A stretch of DNA of 64,000 bases. Source: Rhizobium pisi. GTDB taxonomy: Bacteria > Pseudomonadota > Alphaproteobacteria > Rhizobiales > Rhizobiaceae. The stretch is from positions 62,001 to 126,000 of the forward strand of contig NZ_RJJT01000014.1 in NCBI RefSeq assembly GCF_003938655.1, written 5' to 3'. This document shows positions 1 through 9,831 of this stretch, one piece after another. Numbering within the stretch: the first letter of the stretch is position 1; every line of letters starts with the position of its first letter. Made by a program: the position numbers and the translations under genes. The notes under the pieces were generated by a model. The model was not told the DNA's origin. It did no database searches and worked only from the letters and a program-made list of their open reading frames with translations.

Positions 1-176
1 ACAAGGTCGTCGAGAGCGCCAGCTTTATCGACGATCTGGGCGCTGACTCGCTCGACACGGTCGAACTTGTCATGGCTTTCGAAGAAGAATTCGGCGTTGA
101 AATTCCTGACGACGCTGCTGACTCGATCCTGACGGTCGGCGATGCCGTGAAGTTTATTGAGAAGGCCCAGGCCTGA
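1..176 (+). CDS. acpP: Acyl carrier protein, 3' part
   Basis: Only the C-terminal part is in the window; the reading frame is open from the left edge to a TGA at 174-176. It carries the DSLDTVE motif, whose serine (codon 48-50) is the usual 4'-phosphopantetheine attachment site, followed by the acidic helix and the EIPDD segment typical of AcpP. The protein carries growing acyl chains for cytoplasmic fatty-acid synthesis and lipid A precursors. It is followed 94 bp later by fabF, its partner condensing enzyme, on the same strand, with a hairpin terminator between them. Identification is firm; the start lies outside the window. Confidence 0.97.
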   Translation, partial: KVVESASFIDDLGADSLDTVELVMAFEEEFGVEIPDDAADSILTVGDAVKFIEKAQA

Positions 177-192
177 TCCTGTGCATTTGAGT

Positions 193-223
193 AAAGGGCG
201 GGCCTGGAGTCCGCCCTTTTCTT
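193..223 (+). terminator. Rho-independent terminator after acpP
   Basis: A 9-bp stem (aaagggcgg at 193-201, ccgcccttt at 211-219) with a nine-base loop runs into a short T-rich stretch. It lies 17 bp after the acpP stop and before fabF, so acpP can be transcribed as a separate abundant message with limited read-through into fabF. Confidence 0.8.
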
Positions 224-270
224 ATCGGCATATTTCTCCATAGAACATAAGAGACGGGGGAAAGCACGCG

Positions 271-1533
271 ATGAGACGTGTCGTCATCACCGGTACCGGC
301 ATGGTATCACCCTTGGGATGCGGAACGGAGGTGACGTGGTCCCGGCTGCTTGCCGGTCAGAACGGCGCCCGCCTCGTTACCGAATTCGAGGTCGATGACC
401 TTCCCGCCAAGATCGCTTGCCGCATCCCGCTCGGTGATGGCACTGACGGCACCTTCAATGTCGATCAGTGGATGGAGCCGAAGGAACAGCGCAAGGTCGA
501 CCCCTTCATCATTTACGGCATGGCTGCCGCCGACATGGCGCTTGCCGATGCCGGCTGGCATCCCGAGACCGATGAGGACCAGATCGCCACAGGTGTGTTG
601 ATCGGCTCCGGTATCGGCGGCATCGAAGGCATTGTCGAAGCGGGTTATACCCTGCGCGACAAGGGCCCGCGCCGCATTTCCCCCTTCTTCATTCCCGGTC
701 GCCTGATCAATCTCGTCTCCGGCCAGGTCTCGATCCGCCACAAGCTGCGCGGACCCAATCATTCCGTCGTCACCGCCTGCTCGACGGGCGCGCATGCGAT
801 TGGTGATGCCGCGCGGTTGATTGCGCTTGGTGATGCCGACGTCATGGTCGCCGGCGGCACGGAATCTCCCGTCAGCCGCATTTCGCTGGCAGGCTTTGCC
901 GCCTGCAAGGCGCTGTCGACCCAGCACAACGACGACCCCCAGAAAGCGTCGCGCCCCTATGACCGCGACCGGGACGGTTTCGTGATGGGCGAGGGTGCGG
1001 GCATCGTCGTGCTTGAGGAACTGGAGCACGCCAAGGCGCGCGGCGCCAAGATCTACGCCGAAATTGTCGGCTACGGCCTGTCGGGCGACGCCTATCACAT
1101 CACCGCGCCGTCCGAAGATGGCGAGGGCGCCGGCCGCTGCATGGCGATGGCGCTGAAGCGCGCCGGGTTGACGCCGGCCGATATCGACTACATCAACGCC
1201 CATGGCACCTCGACCATGGCCGACACGATCGAACTCGGCGCTGTCGAGCGGCTGGTCGGCAACGCGGCGTCGAAGATCTCCATGTCCTCGACCAAGTCGG
1301 CGACGGGGCACCTTCTCGGTGCCGCCGGCGCCATCGAGGCGATCTTTGCCACGCTCGCCATCCGCGACAACATCGCGCCGCCGACGCTCAATCTCGACAA
1401 TCCCGAACGTGAAACGGCGATCGATCTTGTTCCGCATAAGGCTCGCGAGCGAGAAATCAACGTGGCGTTGTCCAACTCGTTCGGATTCGGCGGCACGAAC
1501 GCATCGCTTGTGCTGCGCCGCTACGCGCAATAA
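271..1533 (+). CDS. fabF: 3-oxoacyl-ACP synthase II
   Basis: Beta-ketoacyl-ACP synthase II (420 aa) condenses malonyl-ACP with acyl-ACP in cytoplasmic fatty-acid elongation. The thiolase-fold catalytic triad is visible: Cys170 in TACSTGA, His311 in NAHGTST and His347 in the GHLLGAAG motif. Length is normal for FabF. The start ATG follows a purine-rich stretch (gacgggggaaag). It lies directly after acpP and before mltG, the usual arrangement in Rhizobiales. No key residue is missing. A FabB-type enzyme is possible in principle, but the length and the acpP linkage favour FabF. Confidence 0.96.
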   Translation: MRRVVITGTGMVSPLGCGTEVTWSRLLAGQNGARLVTEFEVDDLPAKIACRIPLGDGTDGTFNVDQWMEPKEQRKVDPFIIYGMAAADMALADAGWHPETDEDQIATGVLIGSGIGGIEGIVEAGYTLRDKGPRRISPFFIPGRLINLVSGQVSIRHKLRGPNHSVVTACSTGAHAIGDAARLIALGDADVMVAGGTESPVSRISLAGFAACKALSTQHNDDPQKASRPYDRDRDGFVMGEGAGIVVLEELEHAKARGAKIYAEIVGYGLSGDAYHITAPSEDGEGAGRCMAMALKRAGLTPADIDYINAHGTSTMADTIELGAVERLVGNAASKISMSSTKSATGHLLGAAGAIEAIFATLAIRDNIAPPTLNLDNPERETAIDLVPHKAREREINVALSNSFGFGGTNASLVLRRYAQ

Positions 1534-1572
1534 GCGTCCCGTACGCGGTGTAGCGGGTATTCCTTGCGCCGC

Positions 1573-1586
1573 AGACCGGCCGGTCT
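1573..1586. repeat. Perfect 14-bp palindrome after fabF
   Basis: The sequence agaccggccggtct is a perfect palindrome about 40 bp after the fabF stop, flanked by partly complementary GC-rich bases. There is no T-run, so a rho-independent terminator is not well supported. It may be a transcript-end hairpin or a protein site. Confidence 0.35.
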
Positions 1587-1716
1587 TCTGCGCTCTGTAG
1601 CAGGCGTGCGAAAGCATAACGACCGGCAACGGCGTCGGCGAACGGCGGCAGAACCTGCTTTTGCCGCATTGCTTCGCGAAATAGCGAAGTGAGGGTCAAG
1701 TTTTAGAGGATTGCCG

Positions 1717-2955
1717 GTGAGCGATACGACGAACCAGAGCAACGATACCCCGCAGGGCGAGAACGGCCGGCAGGCGCAGAAGGGACCAATCATCCCGAAG
1801 TCGCCGAGCGAAGCCCTGCGTCCGGAGCGCGTTCCGGAGCCGCCGAAGCGCTCCAAGAAAGCCCGCGGACAGGTTGTTCTCTTTCTGAATTTCATCATGA
1901 CGCTGGCAGTTTTGGTCTGCGTCGTCGCCGTCATCGGCTTCTATTACGCCACGTCGACCTATCGAAGCCCCGGTCCGCTGCAGACCAACACCAATTTCAT
2001 TGTCCGCAATGGTGCGGGCCTTGCCGAAATCGCCTCGAACCTCGAGCGCAATGCAATCATCAGCGATGCCCGCATCTTCCGCTATCTCACTGCAACGCAT
2101 CTTTCGGCCGGTGAGAGCCTGAAGGCCGGCGAATACGAGATCAAGGCGAAGGCCTCCATGAGCGATATCATGGAGCTCCTGAAATCGGGCAAATCAATCC
2201 TCTATTCCGTTTCCTTCCCCGAGGGCCTGACGGTCCGCCAGATGTTCGACCGCATGCTGCAGGATCCGGTGCTGGAAGGCGATCTGCCGGCAGCACTCCC
2301 GGCCGAGGGCAGCCTGCGTCCGGATACCTACAAATTCTCGCGCGGCACCAAGCGCTCGGAAATCATCGACCAGATGGCGGCAGCGCAGCAGAAGCTCGTC
2401 GAGCAGATCTGGGACAAGCGCGATTCTTCGCTGCCGCTGCGTTCGAAAGAGGAATTCGTGACGCTTGCCTCGATCGTCGAAAAGGAAACCGGCGTTCCCG
2501 ACGAGCGCGCCCATGTCGCCTCCGTTTTCCTCAACCGGCTCGGCAAGGGCATGCGCCTGCAGTCGGACCCGACGATCATCTACGGCCTCTTCGGTGGCGA
2601 GGGTAAACCGGCCGACCGGCCGATCTTTCAGTCGGACCTGAAGCGGGACACGCCTTATAACACCTACGTCATCAAGGGCCTGCCGCCGACGCCGATCGCC
2701 AATCCCGGCAAGGATGCGCTGGAAGCCGTCGCCAATCCCTGGAAGACGCAAGATCTCTATTTCGTTGCAGACGGCACCGGCGGTCATGTTTTCGCCGCCA
2801 CGCTCGAAGAGCACAATGCCAACGTCAAGCGCTGGCGTAAGCTCGAGGCCGACAAGGGCTCGGACCCGAACATCGTCGTCGACGGCCAACCGGAAGAGCA
2901 GCCAGTAGATAATGGCACGACTGCCGTGCCGCCGAAGAAAAAGAAGATCAACTGA
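1717..2955 (+). CDS. mltG: Endolytic murein transglycosylase
   Basis: MltG (YceG family) cleaves nascent peptidoglycan glycan strands at the inner membrane and sets chain length. The N-terminus is a hydrophilic, proline- and lysine-rich cytoplasmic segment of about 55 residues, then one transmembrane helix (FIMTLAVLVCVVAVIGFYY), then a LysM-like region and the YceG domain. The catalytic glutamate is in IVEKETG near residue 255, and LQSDPTIIYGL is also typical. I chose GTG at 1717 because AGAGGA at 1705-1710 sits six bases before it; the TTG at 1711 would have no spacer. The gene has 412 codons. It is followed by yicC 16 bp later. Confidence 0.93.
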   Translation: MSDTTNQSNDTPQGENGRQAQKGPIIPKSPSEALRPERVPEPPKRSKKARGQVVLFLNFIMTLAVLVCVVAVIGFYYATSTYRSPGPLQTNTNFIVRNGAGLAEIASNLERNAIISDARIFRYLTATHLSAGESLKAGEYEIKAKASMSDIMELLKSGKSILYSVSFPEGLTVRQMFDRMLQDPVLEGDLPAALPAEGSLRPDTYKFSRGTKRSEIIDQMAAAQQKLVEQIWDKRDSSLPLRSKEEFVTLASIVEKETGVPDERAHVASVFLNRLGKGMRLQSDPTIIYGLFGGEGKPADRPIFQSDLKRDTPYNTYVIKGLPPTPIANPGKDALEAVANPWKTQDLYFVADGTGGHVFAATLEEHNANVKRWRKLEADKGSDPNIVVDGQPEEQPVDNGTTAVPPKKKKIN

Positions 2956-2971
2956 TATTCGGGAGGCTCGT

Positions 2972-3859
2972 ATGGCTTTGCAGTCCATGACCGGTTTTGC
3001 ACGGCGCGAGGGAACGAGCGGCCGCTGGCGCTGGGCATGGGAGTTGCGTTCGGTCAACGGCAAGGGCTTTGATCTGCGCCTGCGCCTGCCGCCGGGCCTC
3101 GAACGCATGGAGGCAGAAGTCCGCCGCCTTGCCGGCGAGAGCTTCAGCCGCGGCAACGTGCAGGCATCGCTGTCCGTCACCGCCGATGAGAACCGCTTCG
3201 AGGCGGTGCTGAACAGGGAAGCGCTCGCAGCTGTGCTTGCCATGCGTGAGCAGTTGGACGGGGTGATCGATCCGGCGCCGCTGAAGCTCGATACGCTGCT
3301 TCTGGTACGCGGCATCGTGGAATTTCGCGAAGGCGAGGATAGCGAAGAGGCGCTCGCCACGCGTGACGCCGATATCGCCGCCGGTCTGCTGGCCGCCCTT
3401 TCGGATCTAAGAGCCATGCGCGAACAGGAAGGGGCAGCACTTGCCCGCATTCTTCTTGATCATGTCGCGACGATCGAAGGGTTGACGCGGACGATCGAGA
3501 TCGATCCCTCGCGTTCACCGCAGGAGATTGCAGCGCGGCTTGTCGCGCAGGTCGCCTTGCTGATGGACGGCATGGCAGCACTCGACCGCGACAGGCTGCA
3601 CGCCGAAGCCGCGCTGCTGGCGACCAAGGCGGATCTGCGCGAGGAAATCGATCGTCTGAAGGCGCATATCGCCGCAGCGCGCGATCTCCTGGTGAAAGGT
3701 GGCCCTGCCGGCCGCCGGCTGGACTTCCTTGCACAGGAATTTAACCGCGAATCAAATACCATCTGCTCGAAGTCGAATACCTCGGCCGTCACCGCCGCTG
3801 GCATCGAGTTGAAAGTCGTGATCGACCAGTTCCGCGAGCAGGTCCAGAATTTGGAGTAG
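2972..3859 (+). CDS. YicC-family endoribonuclease
   Basis: A 295-aa YicC/YloC-family protein. The N-terminal MALQSMTGFARRE segment is the family signature, and the C-terminal DUF1732-type region contains GRRLDFLAQEFNRE and SNTICSKS. E. coli YicC is an endoribonuclease acting on small RNAs; the same role here is inferred from the family. The start is the ATG at 2972, preceded by GGGAGG. A longer in-frame reading from 2912 would overlap mltG and lacks family similarity. It lies three bases upstream of gmk, a linkage seen in many bacteria. Confidence 0.9.
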   Translation: MALQSMTGFARREGTSGRWRWAWELRSVNGKGFDLRLRLPPGLERMEAEVRRLAGESFSRGNVQASLSVTADENRFEAVLNREALAAVLAMREQLDGVIDPAPLKLDTLLLVRGIVEFREGEDSEEALATRDADIAAGLLAALSDLRAMREQEGAALARILLDHVATIEGLTRTIEIDPSRSPQEIAARLVAQVALLMDGMAALDRDRLHAEAALLATKADLREEIDRLKAHIAAARDLLVKGGPAGRRLDFLAQEFNRESNTICSKSNTSAVTAAGIELKVVIDQFREQVQNLE

Positions 3860-3862
3860 GAC

Positions 3863-4525
3863 ATGAAACCGGCGAAAACTTCGCCCGTACAGATCGCCCG
3901 CCGCGGTCTGATGCTTGTCATTTCGTCGCCGTCGGGCGCCGGCAAGTCCACCATCGCGCGCACGCTTCTGGAGACCGACAAGCATATCGGTCTTTCGGTT
4001 AGTGTCACCACGCGCCAGCGCCGCCCGAGCGAGGTCGAGGGTGTGCACTACCACTTCAAGAGTGTGCGCGAGTTCGAGCGGCTGCGCGATAGCGACGCGC
4101 TGCTCGAATGGGCCGAGGTGCATGGCAATTTCTACGGCACGCCGCGCGAGCCGGTCGAGCAGGCCATGGCCGAGGGCCGCGACATGCTCTTCGATATCGA
4201 TTGGCAGGGCGCCCAGCAATTGCAGGAGAAAATGTCGGCCGATGTGGTCTCGATCTTCGTGCTGCCGCCGACCATGACCGAGCTCCAGTCGCGGCTTCAT
4301 CGCCGCGCTGAGGATTCCGAAGAGGTCATCCAGACGCGCCTCGCCAACAGTCGCGCCGAGATCGCCCATTGGCGCGAATACGACTATGTTATCGTCAACG
4401 ATGACCTCAACACGGCCTTCGACGCGGTGCAGTCGATCGTCAAGGCCGAACGCCTGCGTCGCGACCGGCGCCATGGCATGTTCGATTTCGTCCGCGAACT
4501 GCTGGAAGAGACGCCGTCGCTTTAG
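3863..4525 (+). CDS. gmk: Guanylate kinase
   Basis: Guanylate kinase (220 aa) phosphorylates GMP or dGMP to the diphosphate with ATP in the cytoplasm. The P-loop [10 protein letters not shown] lies near residue 20, followed by [19 protein letters not shown], which holds GMP-binding residues, and by the [10 protein letters not shown] segment. The length is usual. The ATG is three bases after the yicC stop, so translation is probably coupled. Its end overlaps the end of rsmA on the other strand by four bases. Confidence 0.96.
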   Translation: MKPAKTSPVQIARRGLMLVISSPSGAGKSTIARTLLETDKHIGLSVSVTTRQRRPSEVEGVHYHFKSVREFERLRDSDALLEWAEVHGNFYGTPREPVEQAMAEGRDMLFDIDWQGAQQLQEKMSADVVSIFVLPPTMTELQSRLHRRAEDSEEVIQTRLANSRAEIAHWREYDYVIVNDDLNTAFDAVQSIVKAERLRRDRRHGMFDFVRELLEETPSL

Positions 4526-5349
4526 AGACTGTTTGCAAGAAGGCAGAATTCCTCCACCGACAAGGTCTCCGCCCGCCGTGCCGGATCGATCCCGGCCTTG
4601 ACGAGCAGGCTTTCACCACCGAGCGGTTTCAGGCTTTGGCGCAGCATCTTGCGGCGCTGGCCGAAGGCGGCCTGCGTCACCTTTTCCAGATTGGCGACAG
4701 CGCAGGGAATGGGGTTTTCGCGGGGGACCAGATGCACGACCGTCGAAGTCACTTTCGGCGGCGGTGTGAAGGCTTGCGGCGGCACGTCGAAAGCCATGCG
4801 CGCCTCCGTCCGCCAGCCGCAGAGCACACCCAGACGGCCGTAGTGATCATCGTCTTCGCAGGCGACGATCCGCTCGCCGACTTCCTTCTGAAACATCAGC
4901 GTCAGCGACTGCCAGAACGGGGGCCAGGTTTTCGGCAGCAGCCAATTGACCAAAAGCTGAGTGCCGACATTGTAAGGCAGGTTGGCGATGATCTTGACCG
5001 GGCCTTCCGGAGCCAATGTCTCGAAATCAGTCTTCAGTGCGTCACCTTCGATCACCTCCAGCCGGCCGGGATAGTGATCAGCGATTTCGGCAAGGGCCGG
5101 CAGGCAGCGTGTGTCCCGCTCGATGGCGATAACCTTCCTGGCGCCGAGCGCCAGGATTGCGCGCGTCAGTCCGCCGGGGCCGGGGCCGACCTCGAAGACG
5201 GTCGCATCTTCCAGCGCTCCCGCCGTGCGGGCGATCTTCTGCGTGAGGTTGAGGTCGAGCAGGAAGTTCTGCCCGAGCGCCTTGCGTGCGTCGAGGCCGT
5301 GACGCTGGATGACGTCGCGAAGCGGCGGGAGGCCATCGAGTGCTGCCAT
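4522..5349 (-). CDS. rsmA: 16S rRNA dimethyladenosine transferase
   Basis: RsmA (KsgA, 275 aa) dimethylates two adjacent adenosines in the 3' terminal helix of 16S rRNA late in small-subunit assembly. Visible motifs are GQNFLLD near residue 26, the SAM-binding VGPGPGGLT and the catalytic NLPYNV. The ATG overlaps the pdxA stop by one base (TGATG), so it is translationally coupled to pdxA. The surA-pdxA-ksgA order is shared with enterobacteria. Confidence 0.96.
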   Translation of the reverse strand: MAALDGLPPLRDVIQRHGLDARKALGQNFLLDLNLTQKIARTAGALEDATVFEVGPGPGGLTRAILALGARKVIAIERDTRCLPALAEIADHYPGRLEVIEGDALKTDFETLAPEGPVKIIANLPYNVGTQLLVNWLLPKTWPPFWQSLTLMFQKEVGERIVACEDDDHYGRLGVLCGWRTEARMAFDVPPQAFTPPPKVTSTVVHLVPRENPIPCAVANLEKVTQAAFGQRRKMLRQSLKPLGGESLLVKAGIDPARRAETLSVEEFCLLANSL

Positions 5350-6377
5350 CAGCGACGGCTTTCCATGCTGCGGCCGAGCTGCGCTGCAAGCTTCAGCGCT
5401 GCAACGAGGCTCTGCTCGCGCGCCAGCCCCTTGCCGGCAATGCCGAAAGCGGTGCCGTGATCCGGCGAGGTGCGCACGAAGGGAAGCCCGAGCGTGACGT
5501 TGACGCTATCGTCGAAACCGAGGGTCTTGGCCGGGATCAGCGCCTGATCGTGATACATGCAGACGGCGACGTCGTATCGCGCCCGCGCCTCATCATGAAA
5601 CATTGTGTCGGCGGGCAGGGGGCCAATCGCATCGATGCCCTCGTCGCGCAGGCGCTCGATCGCCGGGCGGATGATCGCTTCATCCTCCTTGCCCATCGCC
5701 CCGCCTTCGCCGGCATGCGGGTTAAGGCCGGCAACCGCAAGCCGCGGCGCCTCTATGCCGAAGCGCTGCCTCAGGTCCTGATGGGCGATCCGGCAGGTTT
5801 CCATGATCAATTCGCCCGTCAGCGCCTGCGGCACTTCCCGGACAGGAATGTGAATGGTGACAGGGATGGCTCTCAGCTTCGGGCCCGACAACATCATTAC
5901 AGGCGTGACCGGCTTGCCTGTCGCCCTGGCGGCGAGATCGGCGAGAAATTCGGTATGGCCGGGAAAGCGGAACCCGGCGTCGTAGAGCACGGCCTTGGAG
6001 ATCGGATTGGTAACTATTGCGAGCACCTCGCCACCGATCACGAGTGATACGGCTTTCTCGATCGCCGCGACCGTGCCTTTCGCCGTCGCCTCGTGCGGCT
6101 CGCCCGCCACGACCTCGATGCCAGCCGGTATTGGCATGACGGGCAGGGCGTCGGCAAACATGCCGGCCGCCTCGCTGGCCTTATGGGTTTCACGGATCGA
6201 AACCGCGAGATTGAGCTGGCGGGCTCTCAGTGCCAGCACATCGGGATCGCCGATCAGGAAGAAAGGCGGCAGCCCGAGTTCACGCCGCCGGAGCCAGGCC
6301 ATCAGAGTGATATCCGGCCCGATGCCGGCGGGATCGCCCTGGCTCAGGGCAAGCGGTCGCGAAAAGGGTGTCGCCAT
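5349..6377 (-). CDS. pdxA: 4-hydroxythreonine-4-phosphate dehydrogenase
   Basis: PdxA (342 aa) oxidises 4-phospho-hydroxy-L-threonine in the DXP-dependent pathway to pyridoxal phosphate. The family signatures are [13 protein letters not shown] at the N-terminus, the metal-ligand histidines in [19 protein letters not shown], and the C-terminal [12 protein letters not shown]. It is six bases downstream of the SurA-like gene and overlaps rsmA by one base, so all three are probably one transcript. Confidence 0.96.
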   Translation of the reverse strand: MATPFSRPLALSQGDPAGIGPDITLMAWLRRRELGLPPFFLIGDPDVLALRARQLNLAVSIRETHKASEAAGMFADALPVMPIPAGIEVVAGEPHEATAKGTVAAIEKAVSLVIGGEVLAIVTNPISKAVLYDAGFRFPGHTEFLADLAARATGKPVTPVMMLSGPKLRAIPVTIHIPVREVPQALTGELIMETCRIAHQDLRQRFGIEAPRLAVAGLNPHAGEGGAMGKEDEAIIRPAIERLRDEGIDAIGPLPADTMFHDEARARYDVAVCMYHDQALIPAKTLGFDDSVNVTLGLPFVRTSPDHGTAFGIAGKGLAREQSLVAALKLAAQLGRSMESRR

Positions 6378-6383
6378 CGTCGG

Positions 6384-7325
6384 TCAGCGGTAGGCGATCT
6401 GCGCCTTCTTGCGCAGTTCATCCAGGTATTTCTTGCTGTTCTCGTTTTCCGGCTTCGCTTCCTTGTCGCCCTTGGACTTGTCGAGATCCTCCTGGCGGAA
6501 GACCATCTCTGCGGCCTGATCGTCGGAAACCTGGCGCTGACTGCAGATTGCCAGATACTCGACCCCCTTGTCGGTGACGCGGGTACCTGTCGTGTTGCCC
6601 TTGGCCTGCTCGACCAGCGGCTTCCAGTCCTGCGGAATTTCAGGAGCGAGCATGCGGCCGAGATCGCGCACGGAAACGTCGCGCATCGTCGCGGCAAAGA
6701 CCTTTGCCTGGTCGCAGCCCGGGAATTTCGAACGCGACGCTTCGGCCTCGCTCTTGCGTTTTCCGGTAATGGCGCTGCGCTTGGCTTCAGGAACGACGAA
6801 AATGATCTGCTGCAGCATATATTCCGTCGTCACCGGCTTCTGCTTGTTGTTCTGCATCATGCGCGAGACGAGATCATAGTTCGACAGCCGCGAAGTCGAT
6901 CCGTAGCGCGCATTGACGATACGCGGCCAGCTCATCTGTACGGCGATGAAAGCCTTGAAATGGTCGACGCCGACGCCGGCGCGATCGAGGATCTGCGACA
7001 TCTGCTCGACGGAAAGTTTGTTGCCGGTCGAAAAGCGCGCGAAAGACGCGTCGACGTCCTGCTGCGAAACCGACATACGGACGCGAGCGATTTCCTGTCG
7101 CTTGAGCGTCTCGTCGATCAGCTGCTCCTCCGCAGCCTTCGCATCCGCCTTCGTATGCTGCAGGCGCAGAAAGGCCTGGCGCTTGGCGACATCGCCGCTG
7201 GTGATGGCGGTGCCGTTCACCACGGCCTTGACTTCACTTGCCGCCGCCGAACCTGCAAAGCCTGCCATCAGCGCCAGCGCTGCTCCGGCGATGAAGGTTC
7301 TTATGGCTTTCTTCGCGTCAATCAT
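6384..7325 (-). CDS. SurA-like periplasmic chaperone / PPIase
   Basis: A 313-aa secreted SurA-type protein. The N-terminus has a signal peptide with a hydrophobic core (FIAGAALALMAGFAGSAAA) and likely cleavage after AAA-S. A SurA N-terminal domain follows, including VNGTAITSGDV, then a parvulin-like region. The family helps outer-membrane proteins such as LptD fold. The start is the ATG at 7325, seven bases after GGGAGGT; a longer reading from 7388 would bury the signal peptide. It lies 178 bp downstream of lptD and just before pdxA. PPIase activity is uncertain because the parvulin region is divergent. Confidence 0.86.
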   Translation of the reverse strand: MIDAKKAIRTFIAGAALALMAGFAGSAAASEVKAVVNGTAITSGDVAKRQAFLRLQHTKADAKAAEEQLIDETLKRQEIARVRMSVSQQDVDASFARFSTGNKLSVEQMSQILDRAGVGVDHFKAFIAVQMSWPRIVNARYGSTSRLSNYDLVSRMMQNNKQKPVTTEYMLQQIIFVVPEAKRSAITGKRKSEAEASRSKFPGCDQAKVFAATMRDVSVRDLGRMLAPEIPQDWKPLVEQAKGNTTGTRVTDKGVEYLAICSQRQVSDDQAAEMVFRQEDLDKSKGDKEAKPENENSKKYLDELRKKAQIAYR

Positions 7326-7503
7326 CTGTTGACCTCCCGATGGCGCCGCGAGACGGGTTCGCGGCGTTCTTACCACAGTGCGAGACACGCGGAATTCGCT
7401 TCCAACATGACGCGAAACCCCTATGCCTCAGATATCGATTGGCAGCAATGTCCTGCACAGGCTTACGGCGAAAGAATGACCTGAGACCATCTTTCGCCGT
7501 CCG

Positions 7504-9831
7504 TTATTCGAGGGTGTTGGTGCCGATCTTGATATCGCCGAGCGTGCGGAAAGTCAGCCGCGCGCCGATTGTCCAGTCGCTTGCCGACTCGTTGCTGGGG
7601 TCCCTGGTATCGGTATAGGCGATCGTAAAGATCGTGCATTCGTCGTCATAGGAGAGGCCGATCGTCCGGCGGCTGATGACATCATTGTTCAAATCCCAGG
7701 CGATGCCGCCAAAGATCGACCAGTAATCCTTGAACTTGACGCTGCTGTTGCTCTGGATCTCGTCATTGTCTGTGTCGAAGCCATATGCTGGCTGGGCGCT
7801 GATATGCGTGTAGGTCAGCTGCGTGGCGAAGGTGTCGTTCTGGTAGGCCGTCGTCAAGTCACCGCGACGGAAGTCGAAATCCTTTTCGTCGAGGCGGTAG
7901 GAGCCCGTCATGGAAACGCCGTACGGTGTCTCGATGCCGCCGAGGCCCACATAGTCGGAGCGGGCGGTTTCGAGGCCTGAATCCGCGCCGACGTTGACGA
8001 GATCGTCGGTCGCAAAGGAGTTCTGGCCGGCGATCTGATAGGACTGGCCGAAGATGCCGTGCAGCTTGTAGCCGCTGTCGAAAGTGCCGGTATACTGGAT
8101 GCCGATATTGGCGCGGGTGCCGCCTTCGATACGGTCATAGCCGGAGAATTTGTCGCGGTCGAACAGCGAGGTGGCGTCGAAGACGAAGCTCTGCGCATCC
8201 TCGTTCGGCAACCGACCGGCAAGCTGTTCGTCCGGACGTGCATAGATCTGCGCGATCGGCTCGAGGATATGGGTACTGTTATCGGTCGTCATCAGGATCG
8301 GATAACGCATCTCCAGCCCGGCCGTGAACATCGAGCGGGTCGCAGAATTGCCGTCGTCGTAGCCGCCGGTGTAACCGGTGGGGTCGTCCATATTAAGCGC
8401 GAAGGCATCGCCACGCCCGGCCAGAAGCGGCGTGATCACCAGGCCGGTCGGCGTAACATAGGTGCGCTTCCACTGCAGTTCGGCGGTCAGGCGCGAGGTC
8501 TGCCCCCTCAGGCCGCGAAAGCGCTCGAAGCCGTCGACGGTATAGAAGTCTTCGTGGGTGCGCGAAAGGTTCGTCAGGTTGACGTCCGCCGAAAGCTCAC
8601 CGCCTGCAAGCGGCTGCGGCGCCACATAGTGGTAGTCGAGCGAGGGATAGACGATCGCCTGCTGCTTTTCGGCCGTGTTCTTCCGGTCGGCATCCTGGAT
8701 GTCGAAATAGAACGCCCGCATGTCGAAATAATTGCGCTTCCCGAGACCCGTCAAATAGACTTGGTTCGTGCGGTCCGTGGCGCTCAGTCCGCGGAGTTTG
8801 TAGGTTTTCGAGAAATTGTTGTCGCTCTGCATCATGACGTCCCAGCCGAACGTCCATCGCGGATTGATGCGGAATTCGGCCTTCGACGCCACCATGCCGC
8901 GCTGACCGGCTTCGGCATCGCTGGTGCCGGAGGTGAAATTGTCGGGCTTTGCCTGGTCTATGCCGGCGACGCGCAGGATATGCGTGCCGTTTTCGAAGCG
9001 CTGCCGGAACTCACCTTCGACGAGAAAGCCCTGCGCGGTGTAGCCGGTGGCGGTGACCGTCGCATCCATGCTCGGCGAGATCACGTAATAATAAGGAATG
9101 GAAAGACCGAAGCCGAGATTCTGCGACAGGGCCATCGTGGGGAAGAGAAAGCCCGACTTGCGCTTCACCGTGTTATCGGGAACCTCGATGAATGGCAGGA
9201 AAGCGATCGGATGGCCGAGCAGCTCGAAGCGAGCCCGTTCCAGGCGAATCGTGTGTGTCACGCCGTTCTGAATCACCCGCTTGGCCTTGACCTGCCAGAA
9301 TGGCGCGCGCTTCGGATCTTCGGCGCAGGGAAGGCAGGCCGTGTAGACGCCCTTGTTGAGGATCATCATCGTGCCGCCGACGCGCTCGCCGCTTTCGGCG
9401 GCGATACGTGTATTGTCGGAAGTTTCGATGCGCAACGCGTTCAAAAACCCGTCAGCGAAATTGTCGGTCACGTCAAGGTTGTCGGCATAGATCCGGTTGC
9501 CGTCGGGGCTGACCAGCTCGATATTACCGATGGCCATCATCCGGCCCGTCTTCTGATTGTACTCGACCTTCTGTGCGACCATCTTGTAGCCGCCATAGTT
9601 GATCTGCACGCCGCCAACCGCCGACACCAGCTGGGAGTCACGATTATAGAGGAGTTCGTTGGCGGAAAGCATAAGCTTGGCGCCTTCGGGAATCTTCTTT
9701 TCGATGTTTTGTTCAGGGGCAGTGGCCTGGCCGTAAGAAGCCGGGACGCTGCCGAAATAGGAACATAGAGTCGCGCCGACCAGCAGGGCAACCAACTGTT
9801 TACTAAAATACTTGCGGTCGCCTGCCGCCAC
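7504..9831 (-). CDS. lptD: LPS-assembly outer-membrane protein
   Basis: LptD (OstA/Imp, about 775 aa) is the outer-membrane beta-barrel that inserts lipopolysaccharide into the outer leaflet. An N-terminal signal segment ends near SVPASYGQA. It is followed by an OstA-like jellyroll (MLSANELLYNRDSQLVSAVG) and the LptD barrel domain with many alternating aromatic strands. The GTG at 9831 is the chosen start: it overlaps the lptG stop (TAGTG) and has AGGAGG upstream. The ATG at 9897 lies far inside lptG. Cysteine pairs typical of LptD disulfides are few (CLPCAEDP and DECTIF). Confidence 0.93.
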   Translation of the reverse strand: MAAGDRKYFSKQLVALLVGATLCSYFGSVPASYGQATAPEQNIEKKIPEGAKLMLSANELLYNRDSQLVSAVGGVQINYGGYKMVAQKVEYNQKTGRMMAIGNIELVSPDGNRIYADNLDVTDNFADGFLNALRIETSDNTRIAAESGERVGGTMMILNKGVYTACLPCAEDPKRAPFWQVKAKRVIQNGVTHTIRLERARFELLGHPIAFLPFIEVPDNTVKRKSGFLFPTMALSQNLGFGLSIPYYYVISPSMDATVTATGYTAQGFLVEGEFRQRFENGTHILRVAGIDQAKPDNFTSGTSDAEAGQRGMVASKAEFRINPRWTFGWDVMMQSDNNFSKTYKLRGLSATDRTNQVYLTGLGKRNYFDMRAFYFDIQDADRKNTAEKQQAIVYPSLDYHYVAPQPLAGGELSADVNLTNLSRTHEDFYTVDGFERFRGLRGQTSRLTAELQWKRTYVTPTGLVITPLLAGRGDAFALNMDDPTGYTGGYDDGNSATRSMFTAGLEMRYPILMTTDNSTHILEPIAQIYARPDEQLAGRLPNEDAQSFVFDATSLFDRDKFSGYDRIEGGTRANIGIQYTGTFDSGYKLHGIFGQSYQIAGQNSFATDDLVNVGADSGLETARSDYVGLGGIETPYGVSMTGSYRLDEKDFDFRRGDLTTAYQNDTFATQLTYTHISAQPAYGFDTDNDEIQSNSSVKFKDYWSIFGGIAWDLNNDVISRRTIGLSYDDECTIFTIAYTDTRDPSNESASDWTIGARLTFRTLGDIKIGTNTLE

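Noticed and set aside
307-1629. Long antisense reading frame across fabF
   Set aside because: It lies entirely opposite a clear fabF gene. High GC codon bias produces open antisense frames; no ribosome-binding site or family motif is present.
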